A stretch of 64,000 nucleotides of DNA, from positions 20,349,605-20,413,604 of the forward strand of contig NC_051446.1 of assembly GCF_001649575.2 (NCBI RefSeq). Direction: 5' to 3'. The notes beneath the pieces are model-generated. The model saw only the letters and a list, made by a program, of their open reading frames with translations. It made no database searches and was not told where the DNA came from. The position numbers and the translations under genes are program-made. This document shows, piece by piece, positions 1 to 25,800 of this stretch. The stretch comes from Kryptolebias marmoratus (Eukaryota > Chordata > Actinopteri > Cyprinodontiformes > Rivulidae). Within the stretch, counting starts at the first letter, position 1, and each line of letters begins with the position of its first letter.

Positions 1-147
1 TAAAGTGTAATGAATTAATAATATTTTTTCTTTAATTTTAATAAAATATAGCCATTTTTGACTATATTTTTCTTCTTTTGCGAGATTTTAACCAGTGCAG
101 ATAAAAGCATAGTATGAATTAAAACGAGCAGGCAAACCCAGAAAAAT

Positions 148-665
148 ATGGAGAGCCATTTCGGCCAAAATTAAATAAATTAAAAAATGGGTAAATAAAT
201 TTAAAAATGGGTAAAATAACTAAATAAATGAGTAAAATAAATTAAAAAAGAGTAAAAAAACATTTATTTATTTTCATTTATCCCTTTATTCATTTTCCCA
301 ATTTAACTTTACCTATTTTTCATTAATCCATTTTTCATTAATCCCTTTATTCATTTTCCCAATTTTACTTTGTAAAGTAAAATTGGGAAAATGAATAAAG
401 GGGTTAATGAAAAATGGATTAATGAAAAATAGGAAAAGTTAAATTGGGAAAATGAATAAAGGGATTAATGAAAATTGGATTAATGAAAAATAGGTAAAGT
501 AAAATTGGGAAAATGAATAAAGGGATAAATGAAAATAAATAATAATGTTTTTTTTACTCTTTTTTTTTAATTTATTTTACTCATTTATTTAGTTATTTTA
601 CCCATTTTTTAATTTATTTACCCATTTTTTAATTTATTTAATTTTGGCCAAAATGGCTCTCCATA
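148..665. repeat. Long fold-back (inverted repeat) element
   Basis: The left edge reads atggagagccatttcggcc and the right edge is its near-complement ggccaaaatggctctccat. Between them, AT-rich arms (TTTATTTACCCATTTTTTAA type) pair back to a centre at 372-373, where CCCAATTTTACTTT faces AAAGTAAAATTGGG across two bases. The right arm is longer because a ~68 bp unit (gggaaaatgaataaaggg... to ...aaaataggtaaagt) occurs about three times there and about twice on the left. There is no coding capacity. This fits a fold-back or MITE-type DNA element; no clear target duplication was identified. Confidence 0.85.
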
Positions 666-1109
666 GAAGGTCTTATCTCTGCTACATTTATCTTCTCAAA
701 TAGTAAACTTTTTTTTTTTACATTAATTGGGCTCATATTTATTCACCAATTGGCATATTATCGGTGAATTTAAAATGTACAAAAACACTACAATTTAATG
801 TTAACAAAAATGTCTTATTTAATAAAGGAATAAAAGCTGAATATAATATAATGCAAGCAGTCCTGAATATAAAAATCCAAACTTTTATTTTGAAGTCCAC
901 AAAAGACTTGACTTCCGCCTTCTCCTTTTCTTATCCCTTGGTTACCTTTACCTAGTAATTAGTGCCAGACACCTTCTGGGTAAGTTGTGTTAAACCCCTG
1001 CAGACGATTTTAAGTTAGGTCAAGTCTAATTTATTCATTTATTTTGTTTATAAGAAGCCAGACTTTCTTGAAGAAAATCTTTTAAACTTTCTTTGTCAAC
1101 AGATTTCCT

Positions 1110-1300
1110 TTCTGTTCATTTCCGGTCGTCCTAAATTGGGTTGGTTTCAAAAGTTAATGAGCTGCAGATGTAAATCCAATGATTACTTCCTGCAAGTTGC
1201 AATAAAATTCGCCCAGTGGTTCACGAGATATTTTGCTAACAGACACATTCACACACACACAGGCAAAAGCAGCATCGTCTGCCTTCACTTTCGGTGGCAG
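1110..1300 (-). repeat. Family A repeat, partial copy
   Basis: On the minus strand it reads CTGTTAGCAAAATATCTCGTGAACC, then the sequence matching ACTTTC..AGTAATCATTGGAT and TTTTGGA..CCCAAT. These blocks are shared with the other Family A copies in the window. Only the first third of the repeat is present. Confidence 0.75.
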
Positions 1301-2437
1301 GTGATGACGATGAAAAAGCTGGGCTGTGTGACAGTTGTCGAACTTTTGGGCTAATCAATGAAACATCAAGCTAAAGTAGAGAACAGAGCCTCTTGTTTGT
1401 CGCCTGTTGTTCCAGTGTGCAACTATTTACACTTTTCTGTTAATTGAAGCCTCTCCAGCATGTCGTTTAGCGGCACCCCCTCTCTCTCTCTCCCTCTCAG
1501 CGTATTCACTGTGGATGAAAACGCACAAATATTCATTTGCAGAGGTGGAGTCCAAACACAAATACAGCGACAAAGGCCCCCATTCAGCAGTAATGTCCAT
1601 TAACACAGAGAGAAGGTCACATTCCTCCATCCAAGAGCTAATCGCTGGCACTGAACGCCGCCACTTCTGGCTCCCCTCTTTGTCGCTCGCTCAATGTGTT
1701 AGGAGAACGACGGGTTTGAGGGCTTTCCAGGACGAGACTGTGAAGGATTAGGAACACTGCTGTCTTCACATCACATGAGATCATGTGACAGGATGTCAGC
1801 GCCTTCACTGTCCAGGAAAAGGTTACTCTGCATCCAAATGCATGGGGTAATCTGGATTAAAAAACAAAAAAAGTCAAACCGCATTCAAATAAAGCACACT
1901 GCACGCAATACTGGAATAGATGTAAGTTGGAAATTTGATTCCGGTCCCACTGGGATGCTCAGAAACAATTTCAGATTTGCAATTTTGCAGCCCAGACGAA
2001 GATCTGTATTTTTTATCCAGATGGGCCGGAGAGTTTCTGGGAAAACTCTTACGAACAGCGGTAGGTGATGCTGAGTGACTTCCTGACTTTTTGAGAGCCT
2101 GACAGATTTATTAATGAACAGATGTCAAGATGCAAGAATCAAATGTAGCATGAGAAAAAAAGCAGGACAAATTGAGTCGTTTCAAGGTCAATGCTCGTCC
2201 CTTGGGTCTGATATACGGTCAGACTGCAGGTTTTCAGTGTCATCTTCAGCTCTCTGTTTCCCCTTTGAAGCGCTTCAATCACCAGCATGCTGTACTTTTT
2301 ACAGAATGATCCCACATTAAAGAGTCCTTGCTGCAATGAGAAGCCACGCACAGACTTAGACTTGTGCTGCTGTTTCCAGGCCCATTGGAGCAGCTCGATG
2401 AGGCCCCATCCAGCCAGCGTTTATCAGCCGCAACAGT

Positions 2438-2473
2438 AGCGGTGGCGGTGGCGGTGGCGGTGGCGGTGGCGGC
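2438..2473 (+). repeat. (GGTGGC)n short tandem repeat
   Basis: About six copies of GGTGGC, followed by GTGGGC variants. It gives artefactual proline-, valine/alanine- or histidine/arginine-rich open frames on the two strands. Confidence 0.9.
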
Positions 2474-2638
2474 GTGGGCGTGGGCGGAGGGGGGACCGCG
2501 TGTGGGCACCCACCAGCTGAATGGAGGCTCTGCGCCACAGCTTGCTCTGCCACTGAAGGGCCTTTTGTTTCACGAGGAATGCAGGCCTTGTCCCCTCCAC
2601 ACAATGGGACTGTTGACAGCTTCTCTTCAGAGAGAGGT

Positions 2639-2662
2639 TGTGTGTGTGTGTGTGTGTGTGTG
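2639..2662 (+). repeat. (TG)n microsatellite
   Basis: Uninterrupted TG dinucleotides, about 12 units. Confidence 0.95.
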
Positions 2663-3770
2663 AGACAAAGATGCTACAATCCATCAAGCGAATCACACTC
2701 AGGTCTTTGGAGGGGGCGTGCAATTAAAAAATGACTTTGCATTCCCTGAAACCCATCTGGTGTCCAGCTTCTCTAATTTGATTCCTGGCAAAAGCGTAAC
2801 AAGAAAGAAAAGTTTGACAACACTGACCTCTAGTGGACGGACAGCATCATTGCTTTCAGGGAAAATAAGCAAGAAAAACACACGTTTCTTAAAAATATAA
2901 TTTTACACAACTTTGATGTTTTTTTCCCCCAAGTGTATTTAAAAACAGAGCAATACATCAAAAATACATAAAAATATGACAGATTTGTTGTCTCTGTTGA
3001 ATCTCAAATTCTGTCCAGGACAAGTCATTTTTTTTTATTTTTTTCAAAGTAAGCATTCTAAGTTTGTCTTTAGGTAATAAACCTTGTTAGGCATTTAAAG
3101 CATTTATTTACAGCAGTTTCATTACCACTTAAGGAGAGAAAAGCTGCATTATTAGCACATAAACCCTTTAATGTCGGTCATTACGACCACATGATGCTCG
3201 CTTGGTTTAATGGAGCCTGAAGAATGAAGGTGGGCTGTTGTTTGCTCAACAACCTGCGGGTCATTTACTCAATAAGCGTTCTGGAAGTGTCCCAAATGTG
3301 CGTCTGTGAGAGTGAAAAGCACAAATATTGGGGTTTATTTAAAGCCTTTTTCCCCCTGAATTATTGCATATTTTTTGTGCACATGTGTCACCAGAGGAAC
3401 TGAGACACTTGCAGATACTTGTAGACATCTTCTTGGATTTTTTTTTATCTCAATGTAGAAAAACATAATTAGATTTTAAACTGTCTTTACTTATTATACT
3501 TAAAAAATATACCTTCAGTGCTTCTTTGAAGCTAAAAAAAGGCTTTGTGATCTGCAGTGAGGGTAGGGAGCAGGTGGAAGAGAGTCTGGAGAGTCAGTCT
3601 GAGTATGTGTTTAAATAAATTCTTAAAGAAACTGTACAAAATAGTGTTTTCTGTGAACATTACACACAATTACCCTCAGTTTAGCTGAAAGGGAGTGAGG
3701 ATTTCCTTTTTTCAAAAAACTTTCTATTTGCTGCCTGTTGTTTAATCTCTCGTCTTTATATAAAACCTTG

Positions 3771-4120
3771 GCATAAATTATTTGTCTGTTAGCAAAATAT
3801 CTCATGAACCACCGGACATGTCTCAATGAAACTCCCGGAAAGTAATTACCGGATGCACGTCTACAGCTGATTAATTTTTGGAGTCAACCCAATTCAAGCT
3901 TATCGATCTTAGCGTACACATAAATGGCTCTTAATTCAGCGAATTTTACAGACAGTGTGCTGAAATATGGCGTGGTAGTAGCTGAGAGTCATTCACAACA
4001 CCCTACCAGATCACACCAGAAGGTTTGACTAAAATGGCTACAAAAACAATCATTTTCTCAACATCAGCTAAATCATTGCTGTGAAAGATATGCATTCCTT
4101 TCCAGAAATGCCAGGCCTCA
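3771..4120 (+). repeat. Family A repeat, near-complete copy
   Basis: It contains the ordered blocks TGTCTGTTAGCAAAATATC, CATGAACCACCGGACA, GGAGTCAACCCAATTCAAG, TGGCGTGGTAGTAGCTGAG and the terminal ATATGCATTCCTTTCCAG. The order matches the other plus-strand copies at 16399 and 36465. Confidence 0.8.
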
Positions 4121-4670
4121 CATCTGCAAGTGTGCTTGAACAAAATTCTGATTTTATGTACTTTTACAGTTATTACTTGAGTAGGCGGTTTAAAAAGGTA
4201 ACAGTGCAGTTTGTCTAAGTGCCAAACAAACAGAAAACACCTCAATCTAAATGTTAAGCAGCCTTCGTTTAGCACTTTAATAAATTATGTCCTAGATGGA
4301 AAATTATACACATAGCTGAGGTTTTCTATTTACAGAAGACGAACTGAAAACTAGTTTTTAATCATGAAAACAAAATATTTGCCAGACAAAAATCAAGTTG
4401 TTTACAGTCTAATAAAAAACAGTTTCACTTTTCATCATCAGGTGTGAATCCCCACCTCAGCCTGGAATCTCCTCATAATCAATATTTACTGTGGATCGAG
4501 CGAGATTGCAAAGGGATGAGTCACGGAAGCAAGAGAGAAGGAAACGGTTTAATTCGGAGCAGAGAGTCCTGAACTGGAGCGGCGGACTGAGGTTGGAGTC
4601 GTCTCCGTCCTCGCAGGCAAAGGCCACGAGGGAAGAGACGTCCGCAGACGCTGACTGAGACACGGCTCAC

Positions 4671-18614
<13,944 letters not shown>

Positions 18615-19255
18615 CCTCCAGGTCTTCAAGTTTTGTTTCACCCCTTTATATTGGAAATATTAACAATAATCATCTTGATTAATTGGTCACATCATCATGA
18701 AGCAATCAATAAATCATTGGGAGGACATGAGATACATGATGGAGGTCATCTTTCTCGACGATCTGGGATGAAAATTAGTTCAGAAGTGTTATAGTTCATA
18801 AGATCCAGCACATTTTCCTGCTTTTATTCGATTGCGCTGCTGATACTTACTGGTTAGTAACAACCCATCCCTTTTTCTTCATTCGACTCCAACTCTTTCC
18901 AGGATGTAAACAGTCTCTGTCTTGGTATAAAGTAGGTGCTGGTGGGTACCGTCTCCAATCAGGCATGTAGCAATGTGAGGGATGCTTTGGCAAACAAAAG
19001 AGTTACTGAGGACAACAGCTGATCTTCCATTACAAGAGGGGAAGAGAGAGAACGTCTAAGGGGCTGGGCAAGCTGGAAAATAAAACAAGCACTTGTTCGT
19101 GCATGTTTTTTAATGTAAAAAGGTCCTTAGTTAAACGCAGTATTCAGCCTTTAATCACAGCAAACACTACTTCTGTTTGATGCCTAAAAGAGACATTCCC
19201 TGCTAATAGAGCCGGAACACTAATGAGCAGATTATCCATCTTCTCCATGACTCAC

Positions 19256-19413
19256 TTTTCCATGTTTTGAAATCCTCTCTGCTGAATTCCCTTCTGTTCC
19301 TTCTCCTGCCTCTGATCTCGTGGTTGCTTGTTGTTGATAAGCCTCGGTGTCCTCGAGCCCCTCTGCGAGCCGTGTGACTGCAGCAAGACCGTCTTGAAAT
19401 GGGCCAGTGTCCT
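19256..19413 (-). CDS. Candidate upstream exon of the C10orf90 ortholog
   Basis: 158 nt with acceptor acttatcctag/AGGAC and a strong donor GGAAAA/gtgagtc. Read in phase 1 it gives EDTGPFQDGLAAVTRLAEGL, an acidic stretch ending ..ISKHGK in phase 0, which would suit the phase-0 frame of exon 18093-18614. All three frames are open, so the frame is not proven. It could also be 5' UTR or an unrelated transcript. Confidence 0.4.
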
Positions 19414-19610
19414 CTAGGATAAGTAACTGTGACCCACATGATGTCCCACGATGGAGGAGTTCATTACAAGATGGACGAATTAGCCTCAAGCTTCTTTTTT
19501 TTTTTTGTTGTCTCAGATTTTATTTAAAGACAGTTAAATAAAGTTGCCTCTTGCTTACAACGAACGTATTGTATATTTTTGATGTAACGTAGGGGAATAC
19601 CATTTTCTAA

Positions 19611-20310
19611 ATAAAACCCTAGCACTCCTTAAAGGAATGCATATCGCGCGCCACCTATCATGACAGAGTTTTAAACTAAGATCATCTTATCACGAGGAAA
19701 CGACAAAGTTATAGCTGTTTTGGTCGAGCCATGTAAATTTAATTACGTGCAATCTAATGCGAGATGTGAGATGTGTTAGCGCTCAGAGTATGTGTTGTGA
19801 GTGACTCTCAGCTACCACCACACCAACTTTTAGCTCAACAGCTGTAAAATTGGCTGAGTTATCGCCATTTTTGTGTTTTCAACATTCAGTTGGCTGTGGC
19901 GGCCATCTTGAATCGGGTTGATTCCAAAAGATAATGAGTTGTAGATGTACATCCAGTGATTACTTTCTGAAAGTTTCATGACAATCCATAATGGGGTTCA
20001 TGAGATATTTTGCTAACAGACAGCCAGAACTGACTCCAATGGTAAAGTTTTAGAAACAGATATTCCACAATCAGTTAGCACTTGGAGTATAAGTCGGGAA
20101 TGACTCTCAGCTACCACCACACCAAGCTCCAGCTCAAAACCTGTAAAACTCTCTGGGTTATAACCAGTTCTGTGTTTCCTAAAGCTGCTTAGCTGTTGCA
20201 GCCACCTCTAATCGATCGTATTTCTGATTGTTTCAATAAAACCAGTGCTTCATTGGATATTTTACTAACACAACAGACAAACAAACACACAGGCACACAC
20301 ATGGGCAGCA
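19611..20310 (-). repeat. Family A repeats, two copies in tandem
   Basis: The first runs from AAGGAATGCATAT at 19632 through GACTCTCAGCTACCACCAC, GGCGGCCATCTTGAATCGGG and GAGATATTTTGCTAACAGAC at about 20020. The second, more diverged, follows to about 20310, ending TATTTTACTAACACAACAGAC. Confidence 0.8.
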
Positions 20311-20711
20311 ATAAATAAATAAATATGTCTTTTAAAGGCAGAGATGACACAGCAATAACGAAAATGTTTTTTAAAGTGTACCACAGAAGCTACAAGCAGA
20401 CTGAACAGGAAATATACTGCAGTAAATCAAATCTTTCTGCCTGCAAATAACTTCAAAACAAACTTTTAAAAACTCCTAATCGTAGGCGTAGGGCTGCTGT
20501 TGCCGAACTTATTTTTGTTTACAAGATGCTGCCTGTTTTTGTTTGTTTGTTTAAAGCAACCCCCTCTGCTGGGAAAACTCCAACATGGCAGGTGAAGGAG
20601 GTGGACACTAAAAGGCACCACGGAGTCATAAACTCAGACTGCTATAAAACATCAAATGTGCAAACAAGACGAATGAAGACGTACCAGGTGAGCAGCTGAT
20701 AAACAGAACAG

Positions 20712-20880
20712 CTAAAAGTAATAAAAGTCTAGATAAAACAAGCAAAATGGTAGCTACTAGGAGCTAAAAGTGGCAAAAGGCTCGCTAAAAGTAACAGAAT
20801 TTAAGCTAAAAGTAAAAGACTGGAAGCTAAAAACTAAAAGTAGCAAAAGAAGACAAAAACAGAGCAAGTATGCTAACGTA
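20712..20880 (+). repeat. Degenerate AGCTAAAAGTAGCAAAAG tandem array
   Basis: About seven imperfect units around GCTAAAAGTAGCAAAAG (for example ACTAAAAGTAGCAAAAG near 20840). It is the inverse orientation of the larger array at 21695-22455. Confidence 0.8.
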
Positions 20881-21694
20881 GATTTTAAAATAATCAATGT
20901 TTTTTGAAGGATTTGAACAGATCTCAATGGATTTCTATGGGGGAATGTTTGTAAATAAAGTTAAACACATTGAAAAGGATTAAAGTTACTGCTCAGATAG
21001 GTTCCTATAGCTTCATTATTTCACTCTGGGGAAAAAAGGAAGGAAATGGACACAAACCACATTAATTCAAAATCTGTGGTTGGGCCAATCAGAGGAACAA
21101 TCTTCATGTAAATTAGTGTTTTCTGTGGTGAGCATTGATGTTTTGCGTCATAGACTTTCAAGTAATCTTTTAAAGTGGTCTGAAATCAAATTTACATCAG
21201 ACTTTCTGAAGGTCTTTCAAAGTTCTTTTGGGACACTGGCTGTGAATATGTTTTGTTTGTTAAACCTCTTAATTCTGTCATATGATTCACTGAGGCATTA
21301 AAAAGCCCATAATTCAAAGGATGACCCAGTGTCGTGTCTACAAATAACAAAAAAGAAACTTAGCCAAGAAGCTTTTTAATAGTTCATATGGAAAATACCA
21401 AAGATCAAACAATTTGGCCCATAAAATTAAGTGATTTAAAAAAGTTATTTGCTGAAATCTTGACATACATCAGTGCTTCCAGAAGACAACTTAAACATAT
21501 AATTACAACCTAAAGAAGTAGGAAATATTTCTATCAAATTACTTTTTTTCTTACAATTATGGGAGTAATATATCCTATTAGTAATCTATTAAATTTTATT
21601 TGATTTTTATAAATCCTATCAAGACCCTTACTTGTTGTTTTATGACCCACAGTGGGCCCCGACACCAACTTTGGTAAGAACCACCCTTTGATAC

Positions 21695-22455
21695 TTTTAG
21701 CCTTCAGCTAACCTTTTGCTGCTTTTAACTTGTAGCTATTATTTTGCTACTTTTACCTTTTCACTAGCATTTTGTTGCTTTTAGTTTTTTGCCACTCTTT
21801 GCAACTTTTACTGCCCTTTGCTACTTTTAGATAGCTTTTTGCCACTTTTAAATAGCATTTTCAGAGTTTTAGTTAGATGTTTTTTTTTTTCACTTTTTGC
21901 TTGCCTTTTGCTACTTTTAGTTTTAAGCTTTCCTTTGCTACCTTAGATAGCCTTTGGCTACTTTCTTTTTAGCTACCCTTTGCTACTTTTAGACAGCATT
22001 TTGCCACTTTTAAATAGTATTTTGATAGTTTTAGCTACCCTTTAGCTACTTTTAGTTTTTTACTTCCCTTTAGCTACTTAGTTTTAGCTACCCTTTGTTA
22101 CTTTTAGCTAACCTTTAGCTACTTTTAGACAGCATTTTGCCACTTTTAAATATCATTTTGATAGTTTTAGCTACCCTTTTGCTACTTTTAGTTTCTTGCT
22201 TCCCTTTGCTACTTTAAAATAGCCTTTTGGTAGTTTTAATTAGCTGTTTTTCCACTTTTAGTTAGCCTTTGGCTACTTTTAGCCAGCCTTATTATTACAC
22301 TTAGCTTCTAGCTACATTTTCACTAGTTTTAGGTTGTGTTTTGCTACTTTTGACCACTTTTTAACTTTTAGCTTTGTGCTCTTTCTGGCTTTTGGTCAGC
22401 ATTGCACAGCTTTCAGCTACTTCCTGGCTACTTTTAGCTGGTGCTCTGCTCCTTT
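21695..22455 (+). repeat. Degenerate minisatellite, unit ~ CCTTTTGCTACTTTTAGCTA
   Basis: Some 30 or more imperfect units of a ~22 bp motif (TTTGCTACTTTTAGCTACC, with variants TTGCCACTTTTAAATAGC and GATAGTTTTAGC). It ends about 300 bp before the dock1 ATG and has the opposite orientation to the array at 20712-20880. Confidence 0.85.
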
Positions 22456-22605
22456 TTAGCCTTTAAAGCTTCCTGGCATGGCTCAGTTGTAACAGCAGAG
22501 CCAGTCGAGCAGGATGCCTGCAGCTTGAACGCCTTCAGGGGAAAAAAAAAAAAAGTTTTGTGTTCCCTTCCTCCCCCTTGCGGAGCGTCCTGTCACTGGT
22601 GGAAA

Positions 22606-22647
22606 ATGGCTGCTCGGAGCAGCTCCCTAAAGCTCGGAGAAAACTGA
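22606..22647 (+). other. Possible upstream ORF in dock1 5' UTR
   Basis: ATGGCTGCT... reads MAARSSSLKLGEN then TGA, 13 codons, ending 110 nt before the dock1 ATG. It matters only if transcription starts upstream of 22606. The same ATG is embedded in the YY1-like motif, so it may be a binding site at the promoter instead. Confidence 0.3.
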
Positions 22648-22757
22648 GAAAAAAGTCCAGGCTTTAATTAATATTTAAAAAAATAAAAAGGAAAGTCTGG
22701 CTCGGCGCCTTAACGAACAGGAACCCCGACAACAGGAGGACGCTTGGACTCTGAGAC

Positions 22758-22800
22758 ATGTCTCGCTGGGTGCCCTCTAAGAAGGAAAAGTATGGAGTTG
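22758..22800 (+). CDS. dock1 exon 1 (coding part)
   Basis: ATG at 22758-22760 begins [14 protein letters not shown]; donor GGAGTTG/gtgagt; ends in phase 1. Human DOCK1 begins MTRWVPTKREEKYGV, so the start is well supported. Confidence 0.95.
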
Positions 22801-25800
22801 GTGAGTAGAGAAACTCTCATGCTCCATCGCTAAGCTAGCTCTCAGAGTGCACAAGTTAGGGGAGAAATTTCAGATAAGAAACTCGACCTGGTTCCGACAG
22901 GGCTTTGGGCTTAGTTCCTCCGTTTTTTTTTTTGTTATTTTGCCTGAAACGGAGGAATGCAAACCACAGGAGCGTGGGACGTTTGCCCGCTAAGTTGGCA
23001 CGGAAAGCAAAAACAAGGACTGTGTGACTCTTTTGTGAGGAGCTGAGACTGGATTGGGAATTGTCAGAGGCGCGCCTGTTTCCTGTGTTGTGGTTTTTTT
23101 TTTTTCGTTTTTTTTAAGGGCCTCTGCTACAAAGTCGTTTTGGTTACAAACAGCTACTTTGTTGTCGGTGCGCCCCGTGCCCTTTACGCACCGGGGGGAG
23201 AAACAATGTTGCGGTTTTTGTCGTCTGTCGCCACTTCCTCGGACGTGTTTTGAAACTCGGACCGAAACCGACGCAGACCGTCCCGGTTCGCTCCCGCTGC
23301 CCCCCTGTTGGAAAAATCCACACTAAATGCGTGTCTGTGATGCTTCTAAGGACGGCTAACTTTACACTGTTGCACTAAAACAAGGGGGGGGGGGGGGGTC
23401 AAACCTTACTCTTTTACTCAAAACTTACTCTTTTATCCAAGGGCCAAAGTCCATCGATATTTATAGAAAAAAAACACACAAATTAACCTTGATTTTTGAT
23501 GCAATATGTCAAATAATTCATATAGAAATATCAAATACCCTTTCCCAGTTACATAATATATAGAATTTAGAAGAAACAAACTTTAATTAACAAAGAAATA
23601 GAGGTTGAACTTAAAAAGACATCCTTTTTTCTCCATTAAAACAGCTAAAACCCAACCACACAGCTAATGAACGTTTAACTTTGAAACAAGAAGAAACTCC
23701 AGAAAAAAGGGCGATAAACGTTAAAGTGGACTCGCTGTTTCTCCGACTCGATGTCGTTTTTATGGCTGCAAGTCAACACGAGTTCGATCGGTCCCGTTGC
23801 TCTTTCCATGTCAAAAATAAGTCGCTGAGAAATTAAAACGTCATTTTCTTGGCTTCAGAGTAACGGCCTCAACTTAATAGGCTCTGATTTTAAAGCATAA
23901 TGAGACGCAGGCTCGATCTGTCACAGTAATACTTCGATGTTATCTTTTGGGGGGGGGGCAGATAAAATATTGCCAAGGGCCGGATCTGGCCCACGAGCCT
24001 TGGTTTTGACACACTATCAGAACAGGCCACTGATGAATCTTTATGTCCCTGTAGAAGGAATTGTTTCTGATGAAGTGGTTAAATGTAGCATTGATGTTTT
24101 GGCAGCAGGAGGTTGGATTATCAGATTTAGTTTTTTATACAAGGACAGTAAATTAATCTGATTCCTCAGTAAAAGAAGAGTAAACAAAGCTCTGATACTT
24201 AACTTTGTTCTCAGGCTTTTGTTCTTTGGCGGCCATCTTGAATTGGGTTGGTTCTATACGTTAACAGTCAGGGATCAGTCTCAGCTACTACCACAGCAGA
24301 CCTTAGGGTAATATCTGTGTTGTTGCCATTTGTGTCTTTTTTTTTTTTAGGTCAATTGGTTGTGGCAGCCATTTTGAAATGGATTAACTCCAAAAGTTAT
24401 TCCGTTGTGGATAAAGGCTGATGGATACTGATGTTTAGAAATCAGGGCAGCTGATTGGCAGTTTACGACACAGATTATTATTGTTTTTTTTTTAATATTT
24501 ATTTTTTTTTGACAGCAATTGCTTACCCTAACTAAACATTTCATTCACAACCCTTAGAAGAACTTGTACACCTAAAAATACTATATAACAGAGAATTTTT
24601 GCTTAAACCAACTAAACCGTGGGCTACAGTAAGCTGGTTGTAGCAGCTGCTACTGCATCTTCGTTTTCCTACTTGATGGTTGTTTAAGTATCTACAGGCA
24701 TGGACGATTTCCATTCTTTTAAAAAAGTGGCCAATATTAGCCAATTAATCTGTCTATTTTTAGTTGTAGAGGTGCATTCAGTGATCGTTTTCTGCCACTT
24801 CATGAGATATTTTGGTAACAGAGCAGAACGCGTACAGAGACGGAGGCGGAAACATCATCTGCCAGTAAGGTTCTATCCATCATTGGTTTCGCTCGTGTCA
24901 TTGTCCTGCTTTTGTCTGCAGTGACAGACACCTAATTTCCTGCTTGTTTGGTCGTTTTTGCAGTTCTCACAAACATCTTAGAAATGCATAAACATGCGTA
25001 ACGCATGTTATGAAGAAACAAGCTCATCAAGCCGCCCGGTCGAAGGCAAACAAGAGGAGATGTTTCAGCCCGCAGTCTGTGAGAAGCTTTCCACAACCTG
25101 TGGAATATTGATAGCGGATAAAAGGATGGTGTGAAATGTGAGACAAATAATCACATTCACACATATTCCCTCTGTGCTGTGTTCGAGTGCCTGAACCATA
25201 GAGTGATGGGACTAAATCAGATTTTTCTGGGGATCTCCTGGTTCAACTCGCTCAGCTTTGTAGCCAATTTCTTACATTTTCCAGCAACATTTCTACAGTG
25301 GTGGATTATTATTTTTAATGCTTGTGCTGTATCTCACTGCGAGCACATTTAGCCCATTTTGTATCCATTAGTGGACCCGAAGGTCTGCGGCTGCCTGAAG
25401 GTTGCTGAAGGTTGCTGAAGGTTGCTGATGCTGACTGACGGATGATTTCTTTTTTTTTTTTTTTAGCAGGTTACTCTAAAGCGTAGTGTGGCGTCGCATG
25501 CCTTCAAACCAGCCAGTCGTGTGTGTGTGTGTTGCAGCCGCACGAGAGGCGAAAGCATTTAGCTGTCATGCTAATGGCTTTCTCTCCATTCTCACATCAG
25601 CCGAGACCACAAATTTCGGGGGAAAGGAAAATCAAAAAATCCCGGAGAAACTTCTCGCAGGGTTCACTGAACACAACCACGGATGACTCATTAGTTGAAA
25701 GAGAAGCAGCTGCCACGTCACGGCTGCAGAGGACCGGTGGGGTGCACAGCCGGTGCACTTTTAATACTTCATGTGTTGACCAAGTAGTACTAATGAGCAC

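Larger units (their letters stand above)
666..4670. other. Region 3' of the recognised C10orf90 exons
   Basis: I see no supported gene here. It contains a partial minus-orientation Family A repeat (about 1110-1300), a GGTGGC minisatellite (2438-2473), a (TG)n tract (2639-2662) and a plus-orientation Family A copy (3771-4120). The last coding exon(s) and 3' UTR of the C10orf90 ortholog should lie here or past the left edge. I looked for the second half of the ALMS motif on the minus strand and did not find it. Confidence 0.6.
19414..22480. other. Intergenic region between divergent genes
   Basis: No supported gene. It contains minus-strand Family A copies (19611-20310), an AGCTAAAAGTAGC-type array (20712-20880), AT-rich unique sequence, and a long degenerate CTACTTTTAG array (21695-22455) leading into the dock1 promoter region. 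Confidence 0.7.
22480..23350. promoter_or_regulatory. Probable CpG-rich dock1 promoter / first-exon region
   Basis: CpG density and GC content rise sharply here against AT-rich flanks (gcggagcgtcc, ggctcggcgccttaacg, gaggcgcgcctg, cggaccgaaaccgacgc). The block surrounds the dock1 start codon and the start of intron 1. GAAAATGGCTGCTCGG at 22602-22617 resembles a YY1 site (AAGATGGCGGC class). No TATA box is evident. The transcription start cannot be fixed from sequence alone. Confidence 0.65.

Noticed and set aside
2356..2723. Poly-Pro, poly-Ala/Val and His/Arg repeat ORFs
   Set aside because: They are translations of the GGTGGC and TG tandem repeats.
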